A DNA stretch of 64,000 bases, taken from assembly GCF_023701695.1 (NCBI RefSeq), contig NZ_JAJOZC010000001.1, positions 1,674,001-1,738,000 on the forward strand, read 5' to 3'. A program made the position numbers and the translations under genes. Positions 32,805 through 42,396 of this stretch are shown piece after piece; the stretch's first letter is position 1, and each line of letters begins with the position of its first letter. This DNA is from Streptomyces sp. RKAG290. GTDB taxonomy: Bacteria; Actinomycetota; Actinomycetes; Streptomycetales; Streptomycetaceae. The notes beneath the pieces are model-generated. The model was not told where the DNA came from. It ran no database searches and saw only the letters and a list, made by a program, of their open reading frames with translations.

Positions 32805-33935
32805 TCAGCCGGCCGCGGCCGTCTCGCGGCGCACCGTCGTCGCGATCGTCGCGGACCCGACCACGCGGGTGCCGTCGTACAGCACGACCGCCTGGCCGGG
32901 GGCCACGCCCCGTACCGGCTCGGTGAACGAGACCGTGAGCGTCCCGTCCACCAGTTCGGCGCTCACCTCGGTCTCGCCGCCGTGGGCGCGCAACTGGGCG
33001 GTGTACGTGCCGGGGCCGGACGGCGGTGTGCCGCACCAGCGGGGCCTGATCGCGGTCAGGGCGGTCACGTCGAGGGCCTCGACGGGGCCGACCGTGACGG
33101 TGTTGTTCACCGGGGAGATGTCCAGGACGTAGCGCGGCTTGCCGTCGGCTGCGGGGTGGCCGATCCGCAGGCCCTTGCGCTGGCCGATGGTGAAGCCGAA
33201 GGCGCCCTCGTGGGTGCCGAGCTTCGTGCCGGACTCGTCGAGGATGTCGCCCTCCGCCGTGCCGCCGAGGCGGTCCGCCAGGAAGCCCTGGGTGTCGCCG
33301 TCGGCGATGAAGCAGATGTCGTGGCTGTCGGGCTTCTTGGCGACGGCGAGCCCCCTGCGCTCGGCCTCGGCCCGGATCTCGTCCTTCGTGGTAAGGGTGT
33401 CGCCGAGCGGGAACATCGCGTGCGCGAGCTGGCGCTCGTCCAGCACGCCCAGCACGTAGCTCTGGTCCTTGGCCATGTCACTGGCGCGGTGCAGCTCACG
33501 GCTGCCGTCCTCGCCGAGCACCACGGTGGCGTAGTGGCCGGTGCAGACCGCGTCGAAGCCCAGCGCGAGGGCCTTGTCGAGCAGTGCCGCGAACTTGATC
33601 TTCTCGTTGCAGCGCAGGCACGGGTTGGGGGTGCGCCCCGCCTCGTACTCGGCGACGAAGTCCTCCACGACGTCCTCGCGGAAGCGTTCCGCCAGGTCCC
33701 AGACGTAGAAGGGGATGCCGATGACGTCCGCCGCGCGGCGGGCGTCACGGGAGTCCTCGATCGTGCAACAGCCGCGGGCCCCGGTACGGAAGGACTGCGG
33801 GTTCGCGGAGAGGGCGAGGTGCACACCGGTCACGTCATGACCTGCCTCGGCGGCGCGGGCGGCGGCGACGGCGGAGTCGACGCCGCCCGACATGGCGGCG
33901 AGGACGCGGAGGGGGCGCTGGGAAGTCTGAGTCAT
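32805..33935 (-). CDS. mnmA: tRNA 2-thiouridylase
   Basis: Thiolates U34 of tRNA Lys, Glu and Gln, using ATP to activate the uridine and sulfur passed from a cysteine desulfurase. 376 residues. The PP-loop SGGVDS is at residues 15-20, the first catalytic Cys lies in [12 protein letters not shown] and the second in [17 protein letters not shown], so the active site is complete. The C-terminal beta-barrel domain (about residues 285-370) is present. ATG at 33935. A cysteine desulfurase gene lies 0.9 kb away on the same strand, separated by a divergent amidase gene, consistent with a shared sulfur-transfer role. Confidence 0.96.
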   Translation of the reverse strand: MTQTSQRPLRVLAAMSGGVDSAVAAARAAEAGHDVTGVHLALSANPQSFRTGARGCCTIEDSRDARRAADVIGIPFYVWDLAERFREDVVEDFVAEYEAGRTPNPCLRCNEKIKFAALLDKALALGFDAVCTGHYATVVLGEDGSRELHRASDMAKDQSYVLGVLDERQLAHAMFPLGDTLTTKDEIRAEAERRGLAVAKKPDSHDICFIADGDTQGFLADRLGGTAEGDILDESGTKLGTHEGAFGFTIGQRKGLRIGHPAADGKPRYVLDISPVNNTVTVGPVEALDVTALTAIRPRWCGTPPSGPGTYTAQLRAHGGETEVSAELVDGTLTVSFTEPVRGVAPGQAVVLYDGTRVVGSATIATTVRRETAAAG

Positions 33936-33996
33936 AGCTCCACCAGGGTACGGGGCACCGGGAACCGAACGCTCCCGGATATGCGTTGTCGCTCAC

Positions 33997-34671
33997 ATGG
34001 GGACCAACGGGACGCCGGGCACCGAGGGGCCCTCGGGCGAGGGCACCGGCATCAGCCGGCGCTCGGTGCTGATCGGCGGCGCCGTCACGGCGGTGGGGAC
34101 GGCGGCGCTGGCGCGGGACGCCCTGAAGCGGGCCTGGTGGCGGCTGCCGGGCGTGGAGAAGCCCCGCAGGCCCGGTGAGGTGGACTTCGCGCGGGCCGAG
34201 TGGGCGGCCGCGTCACCGGCGAACTGGCGGCGGGCCGACCGCCCCGACGACTACGGCATCGACCGGGTCGTCATCCATGTCACCCAGGGCAGCTTCCGCA
34301 GCGCGGTCAGGGTCTTCCAGGACCCGGGACACGGGGCGGCGGCGCACTACGTGGTGCGCAAGGACGGGCATGTGGCCCAGATGATCCGCGAGCTGGACGT
34401 GGCGTTCCACGCGGGAAACCGCTCGTACAACGAACGCAGCGTCGGCATCGAGCACGAGGGGTTCGTGGACCGGCCGCAGGACTTCACGGCCGCGATGTAC
34501 CGGGCGTCCGCGCGGCTGACCGCGACGATATGCGGGCGGTACGGCATACCCGTGGACCGCGAGCACATCATCGGGCACGTGGAGGTGCCGGGAACCGACC
34601 ACACGGACCCGGGGAAGCACTGGGACTGGGACCGCTATCTGAAGCTGGTCCGGGCGGCGGCGACCGCCTGA
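33997..34671 (+). CDS. Tat-exported N-acetylmuramoyl-L-alanine amidase (Amidase_2)
   Basis: A 224-residue secreted peptidoglycan amidase. A twin-arginine motif (SRRSVLIGG, about residues 20-28) precedes a hydrophobic stretch, pointing to Tat export. The Amidase_2 domain (about 70-215) shows the zinc-binding His in VVIHVTQG and the second in HTDPGKHWDW, with the conserved SVGIEHEG. It would cut the bond between MurNAc and the stem peptide in wall remodelling. ATG at 33997, no strong ribosome binding site. Divergent from mnmA with 61 bases between the starts. Confidence 0.88.
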   Translation: MGTNGTPGTEGPSGEGTGISRRSVLIGGAVTAVGTAALARDALKRAWWRLPGVEKPRRPGEVDFARAEWAAASPANWRRADRPDDYGIDRVVIHVTQGSFRSAVRVFQDPGHGAAAHYVVRKDGHVAQMIRELDVAFHAGNRSYNERSVGIEHEGFVDRPQDFTAAMYRASARLTATICGRYGIPVDREHIIGHVEVPGTDHTDPGKHWDWDRYLKLVRAAATA

Positions 34672-34845
34672 GGCCGCAGGCCAGCGGTCCGGCCCGCAAT
34701 CGGTCCGGCCCGCAATCGGCCGGGCCCGCCGCCCCTGACCTCAGGCAGGCCGCCGCCCTGTCACCGCCGGCCGGGCCGACCACCCTGACCGCCGGCCGGG
34801 GCCGACCGCTCCGTGCCCCTCAGCCGGGCCCATGACCCCGGACCG

Positions 34846-36015
34846 TCAGCTGAGCCCCGCCGTCCGGGCCCGTTCCACTGCCGGGCCGATCACCCGCGCG
34901 ACGTCCTCGATGTCCTGCTCGGTCGTGGTGTGGCCGAGCGAGAAGCGCAGGGTGCCACGGGCCAGGTCGGGATCGGTGCCGGTGGCGAGCAGCACATGGC
35001 TGGGCTGGGCGATCCCGGCCGTACAGGCGGAGCCGGTGGAGCACTCGATGCCCTGGGCGTCCAGCAGCAGCAGGAGGGAGTCGCCCTCGCAGCCGGGGAA
35101 GGTGAAGTGCGCGTTGGCCGGCAGGCGCCCGCCGGGGGCCGGGTCGCCGCCCAGGACGGCGTCCGGGACCTGCGCCATGACCGCCGCGACAAGCTGGTCG
35201 CGCAGGCCGCCGATCTCCTGGGCGAACTCCGGCCGCCGCTCGGCAGCGAGCCGTCCCGCCACGGCGAACGCGGCGACGCCGGGCACATCGAGGGTGCCGG
35301 AGCGCACATGACGCTCCTGACCGCCGCCGTGCAGCACCGGAACGGGGGTGTAGTCGCGGCCGAGCAGCAGCGCGCCGACGCCGAACGGGCCGCCGATCTT
35401 GTGTGCGCTGACGGTCATCGCGGCCAGCCCCGAGCGGGCGAAGTCGACCTCCAGCTGCCCGAAGGCCTGCACCGCGTCGGCATGCATGGGCACGTCGAAC
35501 TCGCGGGCGACGGCTGCCAGTTCATGGACCGGCATGAGGGTGCCGATCTCGTTGTTGGCCCACATCACGGTGATCAGCGCGACGTCGTCGGGGTCGCGGA
35601 CCAGCGCCTCGCGCAGCACGTCCGGGTGGACCCGGCCGTACCGGTCGACGGGGAGGTACTCGACGGTCGCGCCCTCGTGCTCGGCGAGCCAGTCCACGGC
35701 GTCCAGCACCGCGTGGTGCTCGACCGGACTGGCCAGCACCCGGGTGCGGCGGGGGTCGGCGTCGCGGCGGGCCCAGTACAGGCCCTTCACCGCGAGGTTG
35801 TCCGACTCGGTACCGCCTGAGGTGAGGACCACCTCGCTGGGGCGCGCGCCGAGGGCATCGGCGAGGGTCTCTCTGGACTCCTCGACGGTACGGCGGGCCC
35901 GGCGCCCGGCGGCGTGCAGTGAGGACGCGTTGCCGGTGACAGCGAGCTGGGCGGTCATCGCCGCGATCGCTTCCGGAAGCATCGGTGTGGTCGCGGCGTG
36001 GTCGAGGTAAGCCAT
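34846..36015 (-). CDS. Cysteine desulfurase (NifS/IscS-like)
   Basis: Pyridoxal-phosphate enzyme removing sulfur from cysteine for Fe-S clusters or tRNA thiolation. 389 residues. The PLP Lys lies in [10 protein letters not shown], the persulfide Cys in STGSACTAG, and the N-terminal YLDHAATTP is typical of the group. The ATG at 36015 ([10 protein letters not shown]) is used; a longer frame to 36084 has no family similarity. Proximity to mnmA suggests it supplies sulfur for 2-thiouridine, though a general Fe-S role is possible. Confidence 0.94.
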   Translation of the reverse strand: MAYLDHAATTPMLPEAIAAMTAQLAVTGNASSLHAAGRRARRTVEESRETLADALGARPSEVVLTSGGTESDNLAVKGLYWARRDADPRRTRVLASPVEHHAVLDAVDWLAEHEGATVEYLPVDRYGRVHPDVLREALVRDPDDVALITVMWANNEIGTLMPVHELAAVAREFDVPMHADAVQAFGQLEVDFARSGLAAMTVSAHKIGGPFGVGALLLGRDYTPVPVLHGGGQERHVRSGTLDVPGVAAFAVAGRLAAERRPEFAQEIGGLRDQLVAAVMAQVPDAVLGGDPAPGGRLPANAHFTFPGCEGDSLLLLLDAQGIECSTGSACTAGIAQPSHVLLATGTDPDLARGTLRFSLGHTTTEQDIEDVARVIGPAVERARTAGLS

Positions 36016-36157
36016 GGTGGGCTCGATTCTACGAGCCTGCGGCGGGGCGTACGGCGGGCGCATGGTGTCCCGGTGCCCGCGCACCGCGGAAGGTGCCTGT
36101 CACCCGCCCCGTTCCGGAGCCCGATCCGGTGGGGTGAGCGTCGTCGATCGCGCTCGG

Positions 36158-36523
36158 TCAGCCGCCGAAGTTCCAGGCGACGGCGCCGTTCCCGGTGACG
36201 AGGAAGGCCAGGATCACCAGGTCGGCGATGCCGAGTGCGAGCCCCAGCAGCGCCCGGCCGCGGCGTGCGGTGGAGCGGGCCAGCGCGACGATCGCCATGA
36301 CGATGGCGGCCGGGCCCAGCAGGACGTTCATCACCAGCAGACCGACGAGTCCGAGAATGAAGGAGGCGACGGCGAGACCGTCCGCGTCACGGGTGGACCT
36401 GAGGGCGCGCATCGCGCGGCCGGCTGCGGGACGCCCAGCGGGGTCCCGCGGCGCACCGGTGGGGGCGCCGGGCGCGGTCGTGTCCGTGGTTTCGGAGCGG
36501 CGGGTGAGTGCGGTGAGTGTCAT
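36158..36523 (-). CDS. Small membrane protein with DUF4190-like domain
   Basis: A 121-residue protein. The first 60 residues are polar and Thr/Ala/Pro-rich; the rest forms two hydrophobic helices (about residues 62-87 and 100-118) with the pattern DGLAVASFILGLVGL...ALLGLALGIADLVI seen in DUF4190 proteins. ATG at 36523 with AAGGAG nine bases upstream. Such proteins are common in actinobacteria and lack assigned function. It lies upstream of the cysteine desulfurase on the same strand, with 142 bases between. Confidence 0.75.
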   Translation of the reverse strand: MTLTALTRRSETTDTTAPGAPTGAPRDPAGRPAAGRAMRALRSTRDADGLAVASFILGLVGLLVMNVLLGPAAIVMAIVALARSTARRGRALLGLALGIADLVILAFLVTGNGAVAWNFGG

Positions 36524-36603
36524 GGTGCGGACTCCTTCGGAGGTGGATGCGGTTTCGCGGACCGGACGGTGGTGGTGGCCGTCAAGGGGGAGGACTGCGG
36601 CCG

Positions 36604-36765
36604 TCAGTGCGACCGGCGCTGTGAGCCCATGCGCTCGCGCACGGCGAAGACCAGCAGCCAGCAGCCGATCAGCGCGCCGAGGACGAGGGCCACTGGAAGG
36701 GGGATCTGGACCACCGCTCCCAGCATGATTCCCAGCAGGAGCAGGGCGACGACGAGGACGATCAT
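36604..36765 (-). CDS. Tiny membrane protein (53 aa)
   Basis: A 53-residue protein, almost entirely two hydrophobic segments (about residues 1-17 and 20-40), ending with a basic tail (RERMGSQRRSH). The ATG at 36765 has GGAAAGG seven bases upstream and is preferred over the GTG at 36792, which would give 62 residues. It is divergent from the TetR gene, and the gap holds a palindrome that may serve as the regulator's operator. Function unknown. Confidence 0.65.
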   Translation of the reverse strand: MIVLVVALLLLGIMLGAVVQIPLPVALVLGALIGCWLLVFAVRERMGSQRRSH

Positions 36766-36800
36766 GGTCAGCCTTTCCACAATTGAGAGCACGAGTGTTC

Positions 36801-36814
36801 ACTGACTTGTCAGT
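36801..36814. promoter_or_regulatory. Palindrome ACTGAC-TT-GTCAGT, candidate TetR operator
   Basis: A perfect 6-bp inverted repeat with a TT spacer lies in the gap between the divergent 53-aa gene and the TetR-family gene. A partial copy (TTTACTGAAT) lies just before the tetR start. TetR regulators often bind such repeats in divergent gaps; assignment is inference. Confidence 0.5.
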
Positions 36815-36867
36815 CTAGACCCGCACACCCCTTCCCCGCTCCAGAGAACAGTTGTTTACTGAATGGC

Positions 36868-37500
36868 ATGAGTCACATCGTCGGCATCCGCCAGACCCAG
36901 AAGCTGAAGACGCGTCAGGCACTGCTGGACGCGGCCCTCGGACTGCTGGAGCACCAGAGCCTGAGCAGCCTGGGCCTGCGTGAGGTGACCAGGGCCGCGG
37001 GCGTGACGCCCACGGCCTTCTACCGGCACTTCGACGGCATCGCCGCGCTCGGGGTGGCGCTCGTCGAGCAGACGCTGGACAGCCTGCACGGGATGATCGG
37101 CGCGATCCTCGCCGAGACCGGCGACAGCGAGGTCCGGCTGGACCGCAGCGTCGGCCTGATAACGCGCCATGTCCGCGAGCAGCCCGCCCACTTCCGGTTC
37201 ATCGCCCGCGAGCAGCACGGCGGGGTCGGCGCGGTACGCGAGGCCATCGCCGCCCAGCTCCAGCGGTTCGCCGAGGAGGTGGCGGCCGCGCTCGCGGGTG
37301 AACCGGAGTCGCGGGGCTGGAGCGAGGAGGACCTGCTCATGCTGGGCGGCCTCTACGTCGACCACATGGTGATCACCGCCTCGGCGATGCTGGACGCGGG
37401 CCCGGACGGCGACCGGTCGGTGGCCAGGACCGCCCGTCGCCGGCTTCGGCTGGTCACGCTCGGCCGGCTGCACTGGCTGGACGGCCCGGCGCCCTCCTGA
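36868..37500 (+). CDS. TetR-family regulator, FabR/DesT-like
   Basis: A 210-residue DNA-binding repressor. The N-terminal helix-turn-helix (about residues 12-55) reads QKLKTRQALLDAAL...LREVTRAAGVTPTAFYRHF, closely resembling FabR and DesT, which sense acyl-CoA or acyl-ACP and control fatty-acid desaturation. The C-terminal ligand domain is intact. ATG at 36868, no strong ribosome binding site. The adjacent palindrome suggests it regulates itself and the divergent tiny membrane protein gene. A link to fatty-acid metabolism rests only on similarity of the HTH. Confidence 0.88.
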   Translation: MSHIVGIRQTQKLKTRQALLDAALGLLEHQSLSSLGLREVTRAAGVTPTAFYRHFDGIAALGVALVEQTLDSLHGMIGAILAETGDSEVRLDRSVGLITRHVREQPAHFRFIAREQHGGVGAVREAIAAQLQRFAEEVAAALAGEPESRGWSEEDLLMLGGLYVDHMVITASAMLDAGPDGDRSVARTARRRLRLVTLGRLHWLDGPAPS

Positions 37501-37611
37501 TCCGCTTCGGGACAGCCCTGGGGTCTTTCGGAGCCGCCGCGGAGCGTCGGCGACTGACGCCCCGCTCCCTGCCCCGGCCTGATCCCGACGAAAGACCCTA
37601 GGCTCCGGTTC

Positions 37612-38475
37612 ATGAACGACGACGCATGGGTCCTGGACCGCACGTTCCCCAGCTCCGCCGGCGAGGTCCGCTGGGCGGCACTGGGCCGGGCCGGGGCGCC
37701 GCCCGTCGTCCTGGTGCACGGGACGCCCTTCTCCTCGTACGTCTGGCGCGCCGTGGCCCGCGCACTGGCCCAGGACCACCAGGTGTTCGTCTGGGACCTG
37801 CCCGGCTACGGCGTCTCCGCGCAGTTCGAGGGCCAGGACGTCTCGCTCGGCTCCCAGGCCCGGGTGCTCACCGAGCTCCTCGGCCACTGGCAGCTGCCCG
37901 CACCCGCCGTGGTCGCCCATGACTTCGGCGGCTGCGTGGCCCTGCGCGCCCACCTCCTGCACGGCGCCCGCTACCGCCGGCTGGCACTGGTGGACCCGGT
38001 GGCGCTGGCCCCGTGGGGCTCACCCACCTACCGGCTGCTCGGCGGACACCCGGAGGTCTTCGGGCAGTTGACGCCCCGACTGCACCGGGCGCTGGTCCGG
38101 GAGTACGTGAGCTCCGCCAGCCACCCCGGCCTCCACCAGGCGGTCCTGGACCGGCTCGTGGCGCCCTGGTGCACCGAGGCCGGACAGCCCGCCTTCTACC
38201 GGCAGATCAGCCAGAACGACCAACGGTTCACCGACGAGATCCAGCACCGGTACGGGGAGATCGACCTGCCGGTGCTGATCTGCTGGGGCACCGAGGACAC
38301 CTGGATACCGGTTGCCCGCGGGCACGAACTGGCCTCCCTCGTCCCGGGTTGCGAGCTGCGGCTGATCGAGGGTGCCGGACATCTCGTACAGGAGGACGCC
38401 CCGGCCGAGCTGACCGCCGCGCTCACCCGCTTCCTGCGGACTCCCCCGGCCCCCGCTCCCCGTACAGCGCCATGA
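37612..38475 (+). CDS. Alpha/beta-hydrolase with Asp nucleophile
   Basis: A 287-residue alpha/beta-hydrolase. The oxyanion region is HGTPFSS (36-42) and the nucleophile elbow reads AHDFGG, with Asp 104 rather than Ser. The acid (GTEDTWIP) and His (EGAGHLVQED) are in place. An Asp nucleophile is found in haloalkane dehalogenases, fluoroacetate dehalogenases and epoxide hydrolases, so the enzyme forms an ester intermediate and releases it with water; the real substrate is open. ATG at 37612. Its last 53 bases overlap the end of the convergent WYL-regulator gene. Confidence 0.85.
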   Translation: MNDDAWVLDRTFPSSAGEVRWAALGRAGAPPVVLVHGTPFSSYVWRAVARALAQDHQVFVWDLPGYGVSAQFEGQDVSLGSQARVLTELLGHWQLPAPAVVAHDFGGCVALRAHLLHGARYRRLALVDPVALAPWGSPTYRLLGGHPEVFGQLTPRLHRALVREYVSSASHPGLHQAVLDRLVAPWCTEAGQPAFYRQISQNDQRFTDEIQHRYGEIDLPVLICWGTEDTWIPVARGHELASLVPGCELRLIEGAGHLVQEDAPAELTAALTRFLRTPPAPAPRTAP

Positions 38476-39415
38476 CAGCGGTGGCGTGCGCGGCGAGCAC
38501 GGCGCGTGCCTCCGGCGGCGCGAGGACCTCGGCGTTCGGGCCGAAGGAGAGCAGGGAGCGCGCCCATTGCACGGAGTCCACGGCGAGTTCGGCCCGCAGC
38601 CACTCGCCGTCACCTGCCTCCGGGTGAGGCTCGCCCGTGAGCACCGCGGCGTTCAGCCGCAGGAACAGATCCAGCCGGGAACGGTGCACCCGCACCCGCA
38701 GGGTCACCTCCCCCTGCCGTTCCTCGACCTGGCGGCGCAGCTCCTCCCACACCTGCGCCAGCTCCGTCCCGGGCCTGCGCACCACCGCGTCCTCGGTGAG
38801 CACGGCCCGCCGCACCCGGTCCGCGCGGAAGAGCCGTGGCTCCCCGTCGCGGTCGGCGACCAGGTACCAGACGCCCGCCTTGACCACGAGGCCGTACGGA
38901 TCGACGGTGTAGGCGCGCGCGGTCCGCGTACCGCTGTGCCGGTAGTGCAGCCGCAGCCGCCGGTCGGCGAACACGGCGTCGTGCAGTTCGGCGATGTCGA
39001 CGGCGGCCCGCGGACCGCTCAGCCAGCGCTCCGGGTCCACGAGGATCCGGCGGCTGGTCAGCTCGGCGGCGGGCCGGTGCGGGGCGGGCAGCGCCGCCAT
39101 CACCTTGCGCAGCGCGGAGCCGATCGCCGCATCCAGCCCGAGCGCGGCGTGCGTGCCGTCCGCGGCCAGCACGAACAGGGCGCGGGCCTCGTCGGCGGTC
39201 AGCCCGGTCACATCGGTGCGGAACCCCGGCAGCAGCGCGATGCCGCCGTTCCTGCCGCGCTCCGCGTAGACGGGGACGCCGGAGGCCGAGAGCGCCTCGA
39301 CGTCCCGGTAGATGGTGCGTACGGAGACGTCCAGGCGCTCGGCGAGCTCGGGCGCGGGGACCGGCCCGCGGGTCTGGAGCAGCAGCAGGATCGAGAGGAG
39401 CCGGTCGGATTTCAC
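38423..39415 (-). CDS. WYL-domain (YafY/DeoR-type) transcriptional regulator
   Basis: A 330-residue regulator. An N-terminal winged helix (about residues 1-60, KSDRLLSILLLLQTRGPV...RTIYRDVEAL) is followed by a WYL domain (about 135-220, including the VKAGVWYLVADRDG core) and a WYL C-terminal extension. These sense small ligands or nucleic acids. The GTG at 39415 is chosen because it begins exactly at the HTH; longer frames have no family similarity. Its 3' end overlaps that of the convergent Asp-nucleophile hydrolase by 53 bases, so the two transcripts are mutually antisense there. Confidence 0.88.
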   Translation of the reverse strand: MKSDRLLSILLLLQTRGPVPAPELAERLDVSVRTIYRDVEALSASGVPVYAERGRNGGIALLPGFRTDVTGLTADEARALFVLAADGTHAALGLDAAIGSALRKVMAALPAPHRPAAELTSRRILVDPERWLSGPRAAVDIAELHDAVFADRRLRLHYRHSGTRTARAYTVDPYGLVVKAGVWYLVADRDGEPRLFRADRVRRAVLTEDAVVRRPGTELAQVWEELRRQVEERQGEVTLRVRVHRSRLDLFLRLNAAVLTGEPHPEAGDGEWLRAELAVDSVQWARSLLSFGPNAEVLAPPEARAVLAAHATAVMALYGERGPGESAGSG

Positions 39416-39452
39416 CGCACCAGCATCCCCCGGTTCCGCCCGGCGCGGGGCG

Positions 39453-40319
39453 TCAGCTGCGCGGCGCCCGGGCCAGCTGGCGGGACTGGGCGACCAGCCG
39501 GTCCGCGCTGTCCCAGACGTCCGCGTCCTCCTCCAGGAAGCCGCCCGCGAGGTTGCGGGTGGTGATGGAGACGCGGAGCGGGCCCGGGGCCGGGCGGCAG
39601 CGGATGTGGGTGGTGAGCTCGATGGTGGGGACCCAGCCCTTGAGGCCCAGCTCGAAGGAGGTCGGCGGCAGCGCGTCGACGGTGAGCAGCAGCGAGAGCG
39701 GGTCGGCGTCGCGGCCGTCCGCGAGTCCGAACCAGCCACGCATCTCGCCCTTGCCGGACGGCTGCCCGACGGCCCAGCCGATCGTCGCCGGGTCGAGCTT
39801 GATGTCGAGCCGCTCGGTGATGGCGGAGCTGCCGGGGATCGGGGCCGGGCCGTCGCTCGGCCCCAGGCAGTCCTCGCGGGCCGGGATGGCGGGCGGCTTC
39901 GCCGACGTGCGGATGTCGTCGCTCAGGGCGTCCAGGTCGCCGTAGGTGGCGAGGACCCGGATGCGCTCGACCTCGCTGCCGTCCTCGGCGTACTGGAAGA
40001 GGGAGGCCTCACCGGTGGAGAGGGTGCGGCCGGTCCGCACGACCTGGGTCCGGATCACCGCGGGCCCCGGGACGGACGCGGTCAGGTAGTGCGCGGAGAC
40101 CGAGAAGGGGTCGTGGTGCGGCAGCGCCTCGCCCAGCGCACGGCCGAGCATCGCGAGCAGGTAGCCGCCGTTGACGGCGTGGATGATCGTCCAGCCGGCG
40201 GAGAGCTCGGCGTCGTAGACGCCTTCTTCCCGAAGGGTGACGGCGGTGTCCCGGTCGAACTCGCTGTCGCCGATGGATGCCTGCGCGGTCTGTGCCGCCT
40301 GCGTTGCTGCCTGTGCCAT
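39453..40319 (-). CDS. Acyl-CoA thioesterase-like (double hotdog) protein
   Basis: A 288-residue protein of the TesB-like thioesterase superfamily with two hotdog domains (about residues 20-130 and 160-285). The N-terminal hotdog shows GWTIIHAVNGGYLLAML, in which HAVNGGY is a common signature of the group. It probably hydrolyses acyl-CoA thioesters, with chain length unknown. The ATG at 40319 (MAQAATQ) is used; a GTG at 40328 adds three residues. It ends 37 bases upstream of the WYL-regulator gene on the same strand. Confidence 0.82.
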   Translation of the reverse strand: MAQAATQAAQTAQASIGDSEFDRDTAVTLREEGVYDAELSAGWTIIHAVNGGYLLAMLGRALGEALPHHDPFSVSAHYLTASVPGPAVIRTQVVRTGRTLSTGEASLFQYAEDGSEVERIRVLATYGDLDALSDDIRTSAKPPAIPAREDCLGPSDGPAPIPGSSAITERLDIKLDPATIGWAVGQPSGKGEMRGWFGLADGRDADPLSLLLTVDALPPTSFELGLKGWVPTIELTTHIRCRPAPGPLRVSITTRNLAGGFLEEDADVWDSADRLVAQSRQLARAPRS

Positions 40320-40417
40320 GGAACGCACCGTACACCGATCGTATTACTGAGCGGTAGCTTTTTCTGGTCGGTGAGATGACGAACCCGGCATGATCCGAAC
40401 GAGAATTCCGGGCGGGG

Positions 40418-41077
40418 TCAGCCCTCCTCCGCCGTCGCCGAGCGCCGGTTGTAGGCCCGTGGGGCCCGCCAGTGGAAGCGCAGCGCCAGCAGCCGCAGGA
40501 CGAACGCCGTGATCACCGCGGAGCCGCTGGTGAAGGCGTTGAGCGCGTCGAAGCGGATGCAGAGCACGATCATGGCGGCCCCCACGATCGCGGGCACCGC
40601 GTACAGGTCGCGGTCCCAGCGCAGCAGCGAGGGGACCTCGTTGGCCAGCACGTCCCGCAGCACGCCCCCGCCGACCGCGGTGGTCAGGCCGAGCGCGGCC
40701 GACGCGGTCAGGCCGAGCCCGTAGTCGTACGCCTTGACCGTCCCCGTGACGCAGAAGAGACCGAGCCCGGCCGCGTCGAAGACGTTGACGCCGACCTGGA
40801 TCCGCTCGACGTGCGGGTGCAGGAAGAAGACCAGTCCTGCGGCGAGCAGCGGGGTGGTGAAGTACCCGAGGTCCGTGAAGGCGGCCGGCGGCACGGCCCC
40901 GATGATCACGTCACGGAACAGCCCCCCGCCCAGCGCGGTCACCTCGGCGAGTACCGCGATGCCGAAGACATCGAAGTTCTTGCGTACGGCGAGCAGAGCG
41001 CCGGAGATCGCGAAGACGAAGATTCCGACGATGTCGAGCGCATGCTGGACGGAGGGCGTGAACAGTTCGTTGAGCAC
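40418..41077 (-). CDS. TRIC/YadS (UPF0126) family channel protein
   Basis: A 219-residue membrane protein with two internally repeated three-helix units and a seventh helix. Each repeat carries the glycine-rich signature: [14 protein letters not shown] in the first and [14 protein letters not shown] in the second. These match trimeric intracellular cation channel homologues of bacteria, some described as glycine transporters or cation channels. GTG start at 41077. It is downstream of the peptide-transporter ATPase on the same strand with 42 bases between, so read-through is possible. Confidence 0.88.
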   Translation of the reverse strand: MLNELFTPSVQHALDIVGIFVFAISGALLAVRKNFDVFGIAVLAEVTALGGGLFRDVIIGAVPPAAFTDLGYFTTPLLAAGLVFFLHPHVERIQVGVNVFDAAGLGLFCVTGTVKAYDYGLGLTASAALGLTTAVGGGVLRDVLANEVPSLLRWDRDLYAVPAIVGAAMIVLCIRFDALNAFTSGSAVITAFVLRLLALRFHWRAPRAYNRRSATAEEG

Positions 41078-41119
41078 CGGGCAATTGTGCCGGTACCGGG
41101 CCTGTCCGGCGGACAGGCC

Positions 41120-42396
41120 CTACACCTCGGGGCTGTCCTCCGCGGGCTGGGAGGGTGTGGCGGCGTCGCCCTTGGCGAGCTTGCCGGAGGCCGGCGCCTC
41201 GGACGGGGCCGGTCCGGTGGCTTCCGGCTCGACGACCGGGGCCGCGTCCGGCTTCGCCTTCGTGACGAGCTCGACCGCTTCCCTGGCGGCGGCCAGCACC
41301 TGCTGACCGGGCACCTGGTCGGGCGCGTTCTCCGGGTGGTGGCAGGCGACCTGGTGGCCGGTCTTCAGGGCGAGCAGCGGCGGCTCCTGCGTCTTGCAGA
41401 CCTCCGTCGCCTTCCAGCACCGGGTGTGGAACCGGCAGCCGCTGGGCGGCGAGATCGGCGAGGGCACATCGCCCTTGAGCAGGATGCGCTCGCTCTTCAG
41501 GCCGCGCCGCCGCGGGTCCGGCACCGGCACCGCGGACATCAGGGCCTTGGTGTACGGGTGCATCGGCGCCGAGTACAGCGACTTGCGGTCCGTCAGCTCG
41601 ACGATCTTGCCCAGGTACATCACCGCGATGCGGTCCGACACGTGCCGGATGACCGAGAGGTCGTGCGCGATGATCACGTACGTGAGCCCGAGCTCGTCCT
41701 GGAGGTCGTCGAGCAGGTTGACCACCTGCGCCTGGATCGACACGTCCAGCGCGGAGACCGGCTCGTCGGCGACGACCAGCTTCGGGCGCAGGGCGAGTGC
41801 CCTGGCGATGCCGATGCGCTGGCGCTGACCGCCGGAGAACTCGTGCGGGTAGCGGTTGTAGTGCTCGGGGCTGAGTCCGACCAGCTGCAGCAGCTCCTGC
41901 ACGTGGCTCTTCAGGCCGCCCTCGGGCTCGACGCCCTGGAGCCTGAACGGCGCGCTGACGATCGTGCCGATCGTGTGCCGCGGGTTCAGCGACGAGTACG
42001 GGTCCTGGAAGATCATCTGCACGTCACGGCGCATCGGCCGCATCTTCCCATGGACAGATGCGTGATGTCGCGGCCCTCGAACTCGACCTTGCCGCCGGTC
42101 GGTTCGATCAGCCGGGTGATCAGCCGGCCCATCGTCGACTTGCCGCAGCCGGACTCGCCGACGACGCCCAGGGTCTCCCCCGGGTAGACCTCGAAGTCGA
42201 TGCCGTCGACGGCCTTGACCGCGGCGGTCTGCCGGCCGAACAGGCCCTTGCGGATCGGGAAGTGCTTGACCAGGCCCTCGACCCTGAGCAGCGGCTCGCG
42301 CGAGGAGGAGGCCTGCTCCGGGATCTTCACGTCCTTCTCCAGCACCGGGGGATCCTTCTTCTCGCTCACGTCGCTCACATCACTCGCCTCGCTCAC
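41120..42396 (-). pseudogene. Peptide ABC transporter ATPase (OppF/DppF type), one-base frameshift
   Basis: Second ATPase subunit of the peptide importer. Translation from the GTG at 42396, overlapping the previous stop as GTGA, gives the N-terminus, Walker [10 protein letters not shown] and on to ...HLSMG. There the frame breaks: near 42046-42048 the sequence reads ATGGGAAGATG where an intact gene needs one more base. Continuing in the shifted frame gives [15 protein letters not shown], the signature SGGQRQR, Walker B LVVADEP and the oligopeptide-type C-terminus. The total length of 1277 bases is one short of a multiple of three, giving 425 residues if restored. Neither half alone makes an ATPase. 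Sequencing error or recent mutation; the rest is well conserved. Confidence 0.88.
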
